DNA of 64,000 nucleotides from Phellopilus nigrolimitatus (GCA_021029095.1 JAJOHG010000079.1:1-64000), one strand, 5' to 3'. Counted from the first letter of the stretch, positions 44,957-56,730 are shown. Notes: generated by a model from the sequence alone, not told the origin. Numbers and translations: made by a program.

Positions 44957-46418
44957 CGGGCGCGTGATGGGTCTGGCGGGTTGGCGGGTTGTGCTGTCGA
45001 GCACGCGGAGATTGAATATTTGATAGGTACATGTACATGTACAGTAATTAACCATTATATGTATGGTCAGCGACTTTTTCTTTTCGAAACAGTAAGTTTT
45101 TTTAAGACGTCGTCCACTAAAGGGCGTGTATGTATCTCCGCTGATGTTAGGAATATATATGTGGTACTGAGTGGCAGATATGCATGCAAGAACAATTAAT
45201 TTTGGAAAGTTCGGAGACGAGCTCAAGTGTCACAATGATCAGGGCTTGAGCGGACTGTGATGTGTGTCACACGCAAAACAACCCAGCAATTCTGTAAATT
45301 TTAGAGCTTGCCTTGGGTGGGGTTCTAACAATTAAACCCCTGGCTGAGCTTGACTTACTATAGCAAATTGGCTGCGGATGAAACAACGATATTGACGCGC
45401 TGGTGGCAGCGCGGCTGAACGGGAATGATTAATGACAGCGCCAGCGCGTGGCGGCCCGACGCCCCAGACGGGAACGAGTCGGTCGTCTGTGGCTGGCGGC
45501 CGGGAAGCCTGCGTGTACCCAAATCGATGCGTCGCTCGCGTCGGCGGGGCGGACACGCTCACGCTCGATGCCGACGAGACGTTCCTTTTTTCTTAGGGAA
45601 GTGGTTTTTGTTTTGTTTTACCAGCCCGCGCGCGCTATACTCCCACCCGTCGACGAGAAACGGAAACAGGAACCGCAAGATAAAATCATATTCGGGAGGA
45701 CAGAAAATTAGCTGTAAGGGTACTGGTGGTGTTTCGGTTTCGTGTGTATGTACGCATGTATGTACGTATGTATGTATGTATGTAGTATGCAAGGGAAGAA
45801 AAGAGAGAGGACGGCGCGAGAACCCAAAATGCGAGAAAGAAAGAAAGAAATAGAGATTTTAGAGAACGGGTCACGGACTCGAACAAACGCGGCTGACATA
45901 CGCAAAAGATCAACAGAGCAGGTGGAGAAAAGGGGAGGGAGACGCGACAACGACAGAGACACAGGGCCGAGGAGACTCAGACTTCAGTACATGTGACAAA
46001 ACGAGAACATTAGCGCAAGCCCGGCGGGCTCGGTAGGTAAGTAAGTAAGTAAGTAGTAGTAGTAGGCAGGCAGCACGCAGCTGCGACGAGTACGCGGGTG
46101 TACATGGCACAACAGGAGGGGAGTGGTGAGACAGGACGAAGACCGGCCAAGTGCATACATACATGCACGCAGGCGGCGGTCAAGCGCGCGGATCGAGTCC
46201 CTGGGTGCGTTTTTGGCGGCAAGCACGGAGGAGGACGAGCGCGCGTAAGCGAGAAAAGAAGCAAGCAAAGCGAGACCCCGAGAATCGTCCGCCTCTATAC
46301 AGAAGCCGCCCCAAAACCAGAAACCAGAAGACAGAAAACAGAAAGAAAGAAAGAAAAAAAAAAAACCAAAACCGGAGAGGAGCAGGAGACCTCCAACCCC
46401 AGCGCGCACACACAGGCG
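44957..46418. other. Intergenic region with microsatellites
   Basis: No exon is seen. It carries a (TATG)n tract at about 45745-45785, a (GTAA)n/(GTA)n tract at about 46030-46065 and a poly-A tract at about 46355. It probably holds the 5' region of the 44.5-44.96 kb gene and the 3' region of the 848-aa gene. Confidence 0.4.
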
Positions 46419-49061
46419 CTACCTTCCCCGCCCGCGTTCGCGCGGCGCGCCCGCCCCGCCGGGCGCGAGGCGCCGCGACAGCGTCCCGCAGCGGTCCGCG
46501 AGGCGGCGCAGCGTCGACGCGCGCGCGAGCTTCGTCGGCGCCGCCGCTTTTTCGCCCTTCATCTCCGCCCCGTGCAGCCCATCCGCGTCCGCGTCCACGT
46601 CCCCGCGCTCGACGCGCACGTACTCCCCGCCTTCGCCGTCGCCGTCGCCGCCGGCGGAGGCGAGCCGCGCGCCCCACATCCCGGGCGCGGCGCGCACGTT
46701 CACGTAGGGCTGTTTCTGCGGATACGGGTACGGGTTCGGGCACGAGATCTGCGGGTACGAGCCCGGAGCGCCGAAGTGGTGGGCCGCCTCCCCGTGCGGG
46801 CTCGCGACGGCGAAGGGCGGGAAGGGCAGCGCGAGCGGGACGCGGCGGAGGAGCGTGTGCGTGTCCGCCGACGCCACGTCCGCGTCCGCGTCCCCGTCTT
46901 CGTCCCTGTGCGCGTGCGCGTGCGCGTCCACATCCCTGTGCATGCCCCTGCTGTCCTTGGAGGCGACCGCGCGCGGGGCGAGCAGGAGCACCGCGCCGCC
47001 GCCGCCGCCGCCACTGCCGCGCGCCTCGAACACGTACGCGTCCCTGTCCCGCGCAGATGAAGAGGCGGGCGTCGTCGGGGACGCCGCGGAGAATGCAGAC
47101 GCGGATGTTGGGGAGAACGCGAACAGCGCGGACGCGGATGCGGAGGCCGTCGTGGTCGTGGCCGTGGTGGTGGACGCGGTCGGCGAGGCGGGGAAGGAGA
47201 GCGGGGAGAACGGGCGGTGCCCCGCGCCGGAGCCGGGACTGGGGGCGCGGTGCGTCGCGTCGGAGGCCGCGTCGTCTTCGTCTTCGCTTTCGTCTTCGCT
47301 TTCGTCTTCATCTTCGGCGCCCCCCTCGCCATCTTCGTCATCTTCTTCATCTCCTCCGACGTCCGCGCCGTCGTCTTCGGGGACGCCCCCCATCAGCGAG
47401 TACGCGGAGACGGAGGAGGCGACGGAGGTCGGGGCGGCGTATGCGTGCGGGCGGGGCGCGCGCGGTGCGGCGGCGGTGGCGCGCAGCTGCGCACCGGGGC
47501 TCGCGATGCGCAGGGGCGGCGTCGGCGTCGGGCGGACCTGCGTGCGCAAGGCGTGAGCACGAGCGCCGGGCGCGACAGATCCAAAAACGCGCCCAAAAGC
47601 GAAAAGAAAAAAGGAAGAGAGAAGAGGGCGTACCAGCGTGCCAGCGGAGGAAGGGGACGAAGGGGACGACGCGCCGGTGCCGGTGCCGGTGCCGGCGGGG
47701 TGCGCGGTGTACGGCGGCGGGTCGCTTGCGGGGCGGTAGTACGGCGGCGCGTGCGGCTGCTGCGCGAGGCGCAGCGGCGGGGTCGCCCGCGCGGCCGTTG
47801 GCGCCGGATGTTCGTTTGGTGTCGCGTGGGCGTGGACGTGCGCGGGCGCGGAGGAGGGGAAGGGCACGGGCGTGGGCGCGGGCGCGGGTGAGGTGGGGAG
47901 CGGGAAGACCGGGAAGGGGAGCGGGAAGGGGCGTGCGGGGAGCGGCCGCGGGCGGGGTGCGCGCAGGGGCGGCGATGCGGGTGCGGACGCGGGCGCAGGC
48001 CACGCCGCGTCTTCTGCGTCTGCGCTGTGGATCGAGCTTGGGTCTGGGTCTGGGTCTGGGTCTGCGGGCGCGCGCGCGTCCACCTCGTCGGCGTCGGCGG
48101 CGCCGCGGAAGGAGAAGGAGGGGGAGGGGGCGCGCGAGGAGGCGGGCGAGGCGGGCGCGGCCTCGGCCCAGCACACCTCCGCCCACGCGGCGGTCGGGTC
48201 CGCGCGCAGGGCGGCGTCGAGCGCGGGGTCCAGGCCTGTCTCTATCTCCAGGTCCAGGTTCAGGTTCAGGTCCAGGTCCAGGGCCGGCGCCGGTGCCATC
48301 TCTGTCTCTGCCACCGTCTCCGTCTCTGTCTCGGCCTCCGCCTCCAGGTCCGTCTCGGTCTCCAGGTCCGCGCCCAGGCCCAGCGCGAGCGCGAGTGCGC
48401 CGCGGGCCCACGCGGGCTGCGCCTTGGGGTGCGCATACGCGTACGCTTGTGCGTAGGGGTGCGCGGGCGCGGGTGCGGGCTGCGTGCGCACGGGCGAGCG
48501 CGCGCGGGGCGCGACGGAGCCGAGGAGCGCGCGCGAGTGGTGTTTGGAGGAGGAGTCGGAGGGGAAGGGGAAGGGCGCGGCGAGGGGGGCGGCGAGGGGG
48601 CCGGAGAAGGGGAACTTGGCGTCGCCGAAGTAGGTGTAGCCCGCGTCGGCGAACGGGTCGTGGCGCGCCCCTGCGTCTGCGTAGGCGTGCGCGTCCGCGC
48701 CGCCGTCCTCGTCCTCGTCCTCATCTGCAAAGTCGAAATGCGAGCGGCGCTCGGCGTCATCGCCATCGCCATTTTCACCCTCGCCATCATCATCCTCGTC
48801 CTCGTCCTCGTCGTCCTCGCCGTCGTCTTCGCCGTCGTGGGGCTCGAAGCCGGGGACGCCGGGGAGGTAGAGGCGGCTCCAGAGGGCGGCGCGGCCCGTG
48901 AGCGGCGACCACGCGGCGTCGAAGGTGTACTCGCTCGGGGCGTAGAGCGTCGTGCGGCGGCGGCTAGCACGGCTAACGCGGGCCGAGGAGCGGCGCGCGC
49001 CCGCCCCCGCCCCCGCGTCCGGCGTTGCCAGCGTCGTCGTCGCCGTCGTCGTCGTCGCCAT
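46419..49061 (-). CDS. Large low-complexity acidic/Pro-rich protein, 848 aa, two exons, single copy
   Basis: Exon 1 47634-49061 and exon 2 46419-47537, with a GTACGC..GCAG intron of 96 nt; because 96 is a multiple of 3 the frame also stays open through it. Start chosen at MATTTTATTTLATPDAG, since the upstream open stretch is Ser/Pro-rich 5' DNA. A short structured part follows: RRTTLYAPSEYTFDAAWSPL, GRAALWSRLYLPGVPGFEP. Then come long Asp/Glu runs, an E/T-rich region (LETETDLEAEAETETET) and imperfect LDLDLNLNLDLEIE repeats. The C-terminal basic end is KLARASTLRRLADRCGTLSR. Mostly disordered; the Trp/Tyr-containing N-terminal motif and basic end are the likely conserved parts. No catalytic motif. 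It is one of two clearly non-duplicated genes between the arms. Open frames on the other strand are antisense shadows of GC-rich codons. Confidence 0.7.
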   Translation of the reverse strand: MATTTTATTTLATPDAGAGAGARRSSARVSRASRRRTTLYAPSEYTFDAAWSPLTGRAALWSRLYLPGVPGFEPHDGEDDGEDDEDEDEDDDGEGENGDGDDAERRSHFDFADEDEDEDGGADAHAYADAGARHDPFADAGYTYFGDAKFPFSGPLAAPLAAPFPFPSDSSSKHHSRALLGSVAPRARSPVRTQPAPAPAHPYAQAYAYAHPKAQPAWARGALALALGLGADLETETDLEAEAETETETVAETEMAPAPALDLDLNLNLDLEIETGLDPALDAALRADPTAAWAEVCWAEAAPASPASSRAPSPSFSFRGAADADEVDARAPADPDPDPDPSSIHSADAEDAAWPAPASAPASPPLRAPRPRPLPARPFPLPFPVFPLPTSPAPAPTPVPFPSSAPAHVHAHATPNEHPAPTAARATPPLRLAQQPHAPPYYRPASDPPPYTAHPAGTGTGTGASSPSSPSSAGTLVRPLLSSFFLFAFGRVFGSVAPGARAHALRTQVRPTPTPPLRIASPGAQLRATAAAPRAPRPHAYAAPTSVASSVSAYSLMGGVPEDDGADVGGDEEDDEDGEGGAEDEDESEDESEDEDDAASDATHRAPSPGSGAGHRPFSPLSFPASPTASTTTATTTTASASASALFAFSPTSASAFSAASPTTPASSSARDRDAYVFEARGSGGGGGGAVLLLAPRAVASKDSRGMHRDVDAHAHAHRDEDGDADADVASADTHTLLRRVPLALPFPPFAVASPHGEAAHHFGAPGSYPQISCPNPYPYPQKQPYVNVRAAPGMWGARLASAGGDGDGEGGEYVRVERGDVDADADGLHGAEMKGEKAAAPTKLARASTLRRLADRCGTLSRRLAPGGAGAPRERGRGR

Positions 49062-49404
49062 TGCCCGAGCAGGAGGAAGGAGGGAGGAGGAAGGAAGGAG
49101 GAAGGGAGGAAGGGAGGAAGAGGCGAGGGAGGCGAAGGACGAGCGACGACAGGGGCTGGTTGGGCGTGAAACGCTGAGAGGTGGTGTGAGAGCGGGGAAG
49201 GGGCGTGTCAGGCGTGAGTGATGGCACGTCCCCGGGTGCTGATAGGCAGGCGCATACACGCGCATACATACACTCGCCCCGTACGCAAACACCGCCCTCC
49301 CGGGGATACGACTTCGCTAATTATTGCAATAAATCGGCGGAGGCGCGTGTTCTGTTTACCCAACACTCAATCAGTGTCTCGATCTCAGCTTTTGTTTGCC
49401 TGTA
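49062..49404. other. 5' flank of the 848-aa gene and spacer to the right arm
   Basis: It holds a purine-rich GGAGGAAGG tract at 49075-49125 in the likely 5' UTR. The right-arm homology starts near 49405, and nothing else is recognised. Confidence 0.4.
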
Positions 49405-50085
49405 CGTATGCGCGAGCCCAAAGGCCGGTGGGAAAATAACTTTTTAATTCCAAATTCGAGAACCGGGCAGGGATATGATATAGATATGGATATGGATATG
49501 GATATGATAGTAAGACGGACGAACAAAAAATGCGCGATAAAAGGTCTATTACTGGAAAACTCGACAGCGGGGAAGGACGTACATGCAAGGAGGCGAGAAA
49601 TGCAAAGTGAGCGGAAGAAGTGTATGACGGGAGGTGAGCAAATAGTAGGATGAGTAAATCGAGATGTAGTGCGTACTGTGTCGTGTGCTGCGTGTGCTGT
49701 GTGTGTGCTGTGTAACTGGCGAAAGCGATAGACAAAGAAAGGTAAGGACAGAATTGCAGAATGAAGAGATCAAATGCGACAATCAATCAAAAAAACTAAT
49801 AGGCGAATAAAAAGAGAGAGATGTTGTTATTTCCCTGCGAGATCGAGAGAGATTGGGCGCCCGTCCGGACAGCGAACATATGGGCTGTAGTGTGTTTTGC
49901 ACGGAGGGAGTGCGGAGCCGGAGATGCACTGGACTTGAGCGCGCCGGGGAAGGCAGTCGAGGCGGGGCGGCGGCGAAACGGAAAGGAAAAGAGCCCCGGG
50001 GCGCAAGCAGTCGAGATAGCCGAATGGGCGGGACACGCGCGAATATAAACAACCAACGGGCGAGGAATAGGCGGACGGCGGCAGG

Positions 50086-52610
50086 TCACGAGTCAGCGGG
50101 CTCACGCGGCGTCTCCAGGATCGTCGCCGGTGCCGGTGCCGGCGCTGAAGACGCCTCCGCCTCCGCGTCGCCCTCTGCCTTCGCGGGCTCTGGCGACGGA
50201 GGCTCTGCGGGCTCTGCAGGCGCAGGCCCCGCAGGCTCCGCCTCCTCAGGCTCTGGCGCCGACTCTGCACGCTCCGGCTCCGGCTCCGCATGCGCGCCCC
50301 GGCCCCTTCTTCCCTCCTCCCCGCCCGCCGCCGCGCCACATCCCGCAGGCACAGCAGCCGCCAAACTGTCCGACCCAGCCCCAGCCTCCGCCTCCGACCC
50401 AGATTCAGACGCGGGCTCGCACAGCGACGGCGACGGCGACGCCGCGCGCGACGCCGGCAGCGCGAGCGCCGCCTCCGCTATCGGCGCCATCCCGTCCTCG
50501 TCTGCGGGCGGCTCGTCCCTCAGCACCGCAGGCACGGTGGGCGTCGGCGACGGCGGGAGCGGCACGCCCGCCGGGGACGGCGACGGCGGCGGTGGCATCA
50601 CCGGCGGGAAGTACGACTGCGCGTCCGCGCCCTCGGGCGGCGCAGGCGACGGCGGGAGCGGCACGCCCGCCGGCGACGACGGCGACAGCAGCGGCATCGC
50701 CAGCGGAAAATACGACTGCGCGTCGGCGCCTTCGGGTGCCGGAGACGGCGGGAGCAGCACGCCCGCCGGGGACGGTGGCGGCATCACCAGCGGGAAGTAC
50801 GACTGTATTCCAGCGTCCGCGCCCCCAGGGGGCGCGGGCGACGGCGGGAGCGGCACCGCCGCGGGTGTGGGCGACGCCGCCGCTACAGACGGGAGGGCGG
50901 CGTCGGCCCACGCGACGCACACGGCCGGCGGGCGCGCTTTTCTGCTCCCGCCCGTTTTGCTCCCGCCCGTTTTGCTCCCGATTTTGCTCCCGTCTGTTTT
51001 GCCTCCGTCCGCGCGCGGTGCCGAGCCCGGGCTCGGACTCGGGGTCGAGTTCGGAGGTGGGTTTGGAGGTGGGTTTGGACTCGGACTCGGATGCGCGCCG
51101 GGGCCCTCGCGCGACGCGTGCCGGCGCAGCTTCTGCACGAACGCCCGCGCGTAGTGCGTCAGGCGGCGCGCCTTCTTCGCGTCTTTCTCTTTCTCCTTCT
51201 CCTTTTCCTTCCCCTCCTCCTTCTCCTTCTCCTTCTCCTTCGCACCCGCTTTCCCGTCATCCTTATCCTTCTCCTTCTCCGGCGCCGCGCCCTCCGCACC
51301 CGCACCCGCACCTCCATCCTTATCCGCATCAGCGTCCCCGCCCGCCACCGACGGCCGTCCGACCTCAAGCGGCGCCCCCGCCGACGCCGACGCCGACGCC
51401 TGGCGCACCAATCCCGGCGGCGGCGCCTGCGCGCGGATGCTGCGCAGGCGGCCCAGGCTCCCCGAGCGCGCGCGCACCGCCGCCGCGAACCGCGTCTCCA
51501 CGGGCGACGGCGCGGGGGCCGCGGCGGGCGCGCTCACCTCCGCCGAGACGACGCTCGCGCCCGTGAGCTGCCCGGGGCCCTCGGGCGCGTCCCACGCCCA
51601 CCCCGCGCCCGCGCCCGCGTCCGCGGTCGTCGTCGTCGTCGTCGTCGTCGTCGCCTCCTCGTGCACCGCGACGCCGATGACGAGCGCCCCTCCACCTCCG
51701 CCGTCCACGCCGGCGTCACCGTTACCGTCGCCGCTGACGCCGCCGCCGAGCGCGCGCTGCGAGCGCATGCGCGTGAGCGTGCGCGCGAGCGCGGCGGACA
51801 CGGCCTTCGTGAGCGTGTTGCGCCGCGCGCCGATCGTCTCCTTCTGCGTCGTGTGCAGCTCCTCTGCGTGCGCGTCGCTGCCGGCGCTGCCGGCGGAGGA
51901 GAGGGAGAGCGAGCGCGAGAGGGAGTGGGTGGAGGAGGAGGGGGAGGAGGGCGCGCTGCCGCCGCGCGAGGAGAGGGAGGGGGAGGGGGCGCGTCGGGTT
52001 GTTGTCTGTGTGTGTGTAAGGGGCGGGGTGTGTCAGTTCGGTTCGGTGCGCGGGGACCGCGGGGAGGGGAGTGCGTACCATGACGGAGTACATGGGCGGG
52101 GCGGACCACGGGACGGGCGACAAGACGCGGCTCGGCGGGCGCAGCTCGGTCTGGACGGCCGCGAGGTCAAAGAGCTGTCGGCATCGGTGTCAGCGTCAGC
52201 GCGCGCGCTCAGCGTTGTGTGTATGTATGATGCGCCTGCGCGGGGCGGACGTACATTGCCGACGCGCGAGACGCCGATGCTCTGGCGCCTGCGCTTCCGC
52301 TCGGAGGACGCGGGGTTGGACGGGGGCGCGCCGGGGCCGGGGTCGAGGTCGAGCGGACGCGGGCCTAGCGGCGAGGCCGCCTCCTCGGCCGCGGCTTCGG
52401 CTTCGGCTTCGGCTTCGGCTCTGGCCTCCTCGTCGCGCGCGCGCCGCTCGCTCGCTTCTTCGATCTCGCGGAAGACCTGGGCGCGGGCGTGTGTGAGAGA
52501 GGAAAGGAAGAGGACACGGACGGGCTCACCCGCTCGAGGTTTTCGTCTGTGAGCGCCTCCTCTGAGGTGGAGCGCGAGTGCGCGGGGGACAGGGACAGAG
52601 ACAGAGACAT
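50086..52610 (-). CDS. Low-complexity Pro/Ala/Ser-rich protein, 772 aa, four exons (right arm)
   Basis: Exons 52530-52610, 52255-52476, 52079-52174 and 50086-52005 join into 772 codons, the partner of 34793-37149. The charged helix VFREIEEASERRARDEEARA, the KRRRQSIGVSRVGN patch, TIGARRNTLTKAVSAALART and KKARRLTHYARAFVQKLRRH are conserved. Differences sit in repeats and are all multiples of 3: one SL unit fewer at the N-terminus, more KEKEK units, a shortened PNPPPNSTP tract, and three instead of two PLPPSPAP..DAQSYFPLAMP units. Codons elsewhere show scattered substitutions. No frameshift over 1.9 kb of exon 4 indicates constraint. Function unknown. Confidence 0.75.
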
Positions 52611-53213
52611 GGTAAGCCCACCCGAAGCGAAGAGCCGCTCTAAGAATGGACGTGCTGGATTCGTACACAACAATTTTTTTTCGTTCGTTAGTTTTAGGCA
52701 GGACGCGGGCGGTGGAAGTGGAAACGCAACGTACCCTGCAACAGGCAGCAGATGGCGGGCCACGCTCCGCTCCGTCGGCGGGGCTGTTTTTTACAACACA
52801 CACTCTAAGTCTCTTCCGCGACTGGGCGCTCCTCCGGCACCGGACTCAGGACTCAGGACTGCACAGCACGGGCGCGTCCAGACGCGTGTCAGCAGTCCAC
52901 GCGGGCGAAACAAGAAAATTACACGACGACGACGACCGGTGGGACGACGACGGGGGTCAAGAGCGAAGGAGTGCTGCGGGCACCCTCCAAACGTTGATGC
53001 AATGCCGAGAAGAAGTGGAGAAAAAAATTAAGAATAGGAATAAGAATAAGAATAAGAAAAAGAAAAGAAAAAAATAGCGAAACGCAAAAAAGAGGGCGCC
53101 GACGCTTGTGGACGCGCTCCGTCACGCCTCGTGCCGCTAGAAGCGCCCCTGACACGCCACATCGGGTAGCCGCATACAGAGACGCGTTTGCTTCCGGACC
53201 CTAGCGTGCCTGC

Positions 53214-53555
53214 ATGCGGTGGTCTGCTGCTGGATATGGTGTATTAGGTGCTATTTATTCCGTTCGATCTCTCCCGCGTTGCTTTCTCGACACTCCACCG
53301 GTGCTTCGTTTGATACGTACGGTGCTATTACAGCCAGCGCAGGTGTTTTTGTTTTTTTATATTGCGAAAAGGAGACCGGTCGAATCTGAACGTTTCGTGG
53401 ACTCGGTCGAAAATGCCATCGTGCATCGTCCGTTTGCGGCGAGATCGTCTCGCCAGCTTCATCATCCTTCGTCCGATCTGTCTCTACATGCTATTGTGAG
53501 ATTTTATCCCAAGCACGAAATTCTCTTCGTTCTTTGGAGAGGCATATGTATGTAA
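53214..53555 (+). other. Conserved 113-codon open frame, right arm partner
   Basis: Mirror of 33873-34214, still open with few substitutions. It contains VFLFFYIAKRRPVESERFVD. Same uncertainty as for the left copy. Confidence 0.3.
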
Positions 53556-53819
53556 GGAGGACTTGGATAGTGGACGACACTCGACTTTGGGGCATTCAGG
53601 TCCCATGTACTTGCCCGACGCCGATATGAAGCATCGTCTGTACAAGTCCGCGAAATCAGAACACCCCGATTTCATTCTCGACCCAGCCATCTCATCATCT
53701 CATCACTTACATACTTTTGCGAGGCGGTTGGGAGAGCGACGCGACACATCCTGGCATTGGCAAAAATCGCCTTTTTGAGGCCAAGCGTCCCGACGCGAGC
53801 GGAAAGGGAAAGTGAGCAC

Positions 53820-54154
53820 ACCGCGGCGCGCCCCGATGCCCGCCCCCCGGCGCACCTCCCGCCCACGCTGCACCTGCACACCACGCGCAAGGCAGCGCAG
53901 CGCCGCCGCCGCCACCGCGCGCATCAGCGTGCTCGCGCGCCTCCGTTCGGGCGAGCGCGTGCGCGCGCGGCAGCTCGTGCGCTCCGCCGGCGGGGACGCG
54001 GCGGAATGCGGCGCCGCGTGGGGTTGGGAGTGAGGAGAGGGTGCAGAGGGAGTGAGTTGGGCGCTGGTGAGTCTCTCTTTCTTTCTTTCTTTTTGGCTGG
54101 GAGGTGAGCTGAGCTCCGGGGCGTCTACATGTAGCGGTGCAGAAGATCGCTTGA
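53820..54154 (+). pseudogene. Decayed copy of the single-pass membrane protein gene (right arm)
   Basis: SAAAATARISVLARLRSGER and VRARQLVRSAGGDA are kept, and exon 2 with QKIA is reached through a GTGAGT..GTAG intron. The hydrophobic N-terminal segment and the GWRAVVLGRKGG block are missing, so a larger deletion than in the left arm copy has occurred. Confidence 0.65.
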
Positions 54155-54199
54155 CGGCGATAACTAACGCCGTTTGCGGGCAGTAAAGCCCGCCCGTGC

Positions 54200-55560
54200 G
54201 GGATTCGCCCCGTCCGGGCCAGTACGACAATGTCGCTGTTTGGCTCGATCGTTTCGCGTGCATGCATACGCACGCTCTCTGCTCACTTGGACGGACGTTG
54301 GTTGTGCGTTGGTATGCCCGCTGGCCTTCCCATGTTAAAAACGCACTGATAAGTGCTGTCCGGAAAGCAGAGCCTATCCGAACACCTCCGTCGCTGCGCA
54401 CCGAATTCGTTTTAGCGGAAACTTGACTATAAATGTTGGTCTTTATTTGTGTTATCGCCCCTTAGCCTCCAAAACCGGGGAGGAAAAAGCGTTTCCCGAC
54501 TGCTGCTATACCTGAGCGTCATCATCAACCTCGTCTAGGGCGACAGCGACAGCGACCATACGGATGTGTTCATGAGACCCTTCGGATACAAACAGAAACC
54601 GCTGAGGAAAACATATGGTAGAGGACACACGGACAACGAGCAGGCTGCCGTCGGTGAGTCTCTTTTCTCTCCCTACGGCGTCTTCTTTTCAATGCATCTC
54701 AAAGACCTGCCATTCCAACGCGCCTTTCAAGCGTCGTCTAAATATCTTACGATGCAAGGGCCTCAAGGCTACGTCGCCTTTGCTCCGTCTACTCTGACGA
54801 AGAGACATGTGCCGCCTGAATATCCCTACGAAACTGTCGCATTCAGACTTTGGCCTATCTACACGTGGAATGACTAGACTATTACGAGGAAAACAGGGAC
54901 ATCCCACACTGAGACGGACTCCGACGCGATGAGAAGCTGCAGCTCTGCGAGCGCGTGCAACTCTCTCATATCTTCTCGCCGGTGTCGAATGAATCGTCCT
55001 AAAAACACTGCAAATCAGAAAACCGAGTCTAGACTTGAGACTAAAACCGGAAACACAGCAGGCTCTCCTCATCGCTCTTCTCCTAATGTGTGCTGCATGC
55101 GGAAAAAGGGCGCCTGGCCCAGTAGACTAAACATGGCACGAGACAAGAGGGCCAGGGCGAAAACCGCCAGAGGCGTTTGGCACGTCCTTGCGCGTACGTG
55201 CGTGAACCCGATCTCATCCCCCACACAAAGATGAGCTTATATCCGCGGATACCCTATTTGTCTGAATCAGCCATCCACGAGCAGATCCACGCCCCTTCCT
55301 GGCCGTTCCGCGGCTTTTCTTCCGCTCGTCCGCGACCAGCGCGCGCGCGCACGCATCTTATCAATGGCCACATGAATGCATAGACTCCTTTTCAGTCTCC
55401 AGACCTGCTTCTTCCGCCCGAGTCGCTCAAAGAGGGTCTGGAAAAGGGGGACGGAGGTGGACGGAGCGCAGAGGGATATACATTGAGTGCGGTTGGCCTG
55501 CGAGACGTCGTGCGAGCGGGTGGGGGGCGAAACGGACGGGAATGCGCTCATATGAATATA
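54200..55560 (+). repeat. Repeat unit D4, right arm copy
   Basis: An exon containing DVFMRPFGYKQKPLRKTYGR and GHTDNEQAAVG is followed by a 105-nt GTGAGTC..GCAAG intron and then TLTKRHVPPEYPYETVAFRL and WPIYTWND, stop at 54877. Sequence further on (MNRPKNTANQKTESRLETKT) is out of frame. This is the clearest view of the 5' exon of this unknown gene. Confidence 0.45.
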
Positions 55561-56730
55561 TGAGCTTGAGGGATACGCGGTGGTGACCGTCATTCTCAAG
55601 CGTGCGTATCACTGTCACGTCCCTCGTCTAACTCCCTACTCTCGGGGGTCGACCACGGCACTCCAGTTAGGTTTGGCCCGCGCAGCTAAGACCCAAGCCA
55701 CCGAGAAAGCTAAGAGGCCGACAATAAAGGAGAAATCAGCAAACGAGCCTCGGAAGACCACTCAGCTGCATCCATCCGTCTGAGATATAACGCCAGCTCA
55801 GCACCCAATTGGCGATAGGGACACCCCCTGAATACGTTCTCTCAAGATGGGAACATAAGCAGTTGAGTGCGCTTGCCAAGGACTGGCGCATTTACGTCTT
55901 TATCGTTGTCGCCGCTGTCGCCGCTCGATGCTTATTTACCGTGCGGGGCCTGTTGAAGTATGGTCTGCTAACGAGCCAGCGAGAGGGATCAAAAGAAAAT
56001 AATCGAGGAGCAGCTGCTTGAGAAGCGGGCGCTGATCAAGTACGTCCGTGTTTCTCAAACTTTGGCATAGTGCGACATTGACGACAACCCGCATGTCACT
56101 CCTGGTGCAGGATTAGAAGCTGACTACTGGCGGACACGATACCGGCAACGGAGCTATGAGCGCCAGCGATGCATTTTCTGGCACCAGGAGGCCGACGACG
56201 AGGCTGAAGGAACTGAGAACACACTCGACTTGGGAAGTGTGTTTGGAACCACAGGGTCGCAGACGAGTTCGGTGGGTCCGACGAAGGATCTGCAAGCTGT
56301 GATTCCTCAATGCCTCAGAACCGCGTCAGGTACACGGGCTCTCTCTCTCTTTCACCTCTTTGCACACTTCCAAAGCGGGAGACGACTCTGCCATCGTTGT
56401 CAATTGGCTCCGTATGCGTTTACAACAGGCCCGTTAGGCCTCGCTCGCCGTCACCTCCGGAAGCCGTGGCGGTAGTCCTCCTAGACTCGGTTTTCTTTAT
56501 GATCGATGCTCCAGCTTTGTCTGGATGCTTAGGTCCGGACTTACCTGGCAGTCCTCCACACATGTATGTGCAAGGCGCGGCACAGGGGATATACGGTCTT
56601 TGCGCATAGCTGACTGGGAGGTAGTTCCCGATGCGCGATAGCGAAAAACAGAAGAGGACAAGTTAGGAGACGAAATTGAGAGAGGCGGCGGCCGCGCACA
56701 CGAAGGCAACTCAGGGGGACTCTGCGATAC
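55561..56730 (+). pseudogene. Decayed SAP-related gene (T type), right arm copy
   Basis: AAKTQATEKAKRPTIKE, then TPPEYVLSRWEHKQLSALAK. The GTCTGG donor of the other T copies is GACTGG here. VRGLLKYGLL is followed by a frame break. Next comes ADYWRTRYRQRSYERQR with AEGTENTLDLGSV. The structure matches 30.2-31.87 kb but carries different lesions, so the decay went on after duplication. Confidence 0.45.

Noticed and set aside
45742..46070. Tetranucleotide tracts as a possible regulatory array
   Set aside because: Simple microsatellites in intergenic DNA; nothing shows regulation.
46151..48901. 916-codon plus-strand open frame opposite the 848-aa gene
   Set aside because: Arg/Ala/Pro-only translation with no structure; an antisense shadow of GC-rich codons. 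The minus-strand frame has a clean intron and a plausible start.
49853..52552. Plus-strand open frames of 433, 478, 597 and 371 codons
   Set aside because: Antisense or frame shadows of the 772-aa gene; translations are Arg/Pro-only or Ala/Gly/Ser-only and splice signals are on the other strand.
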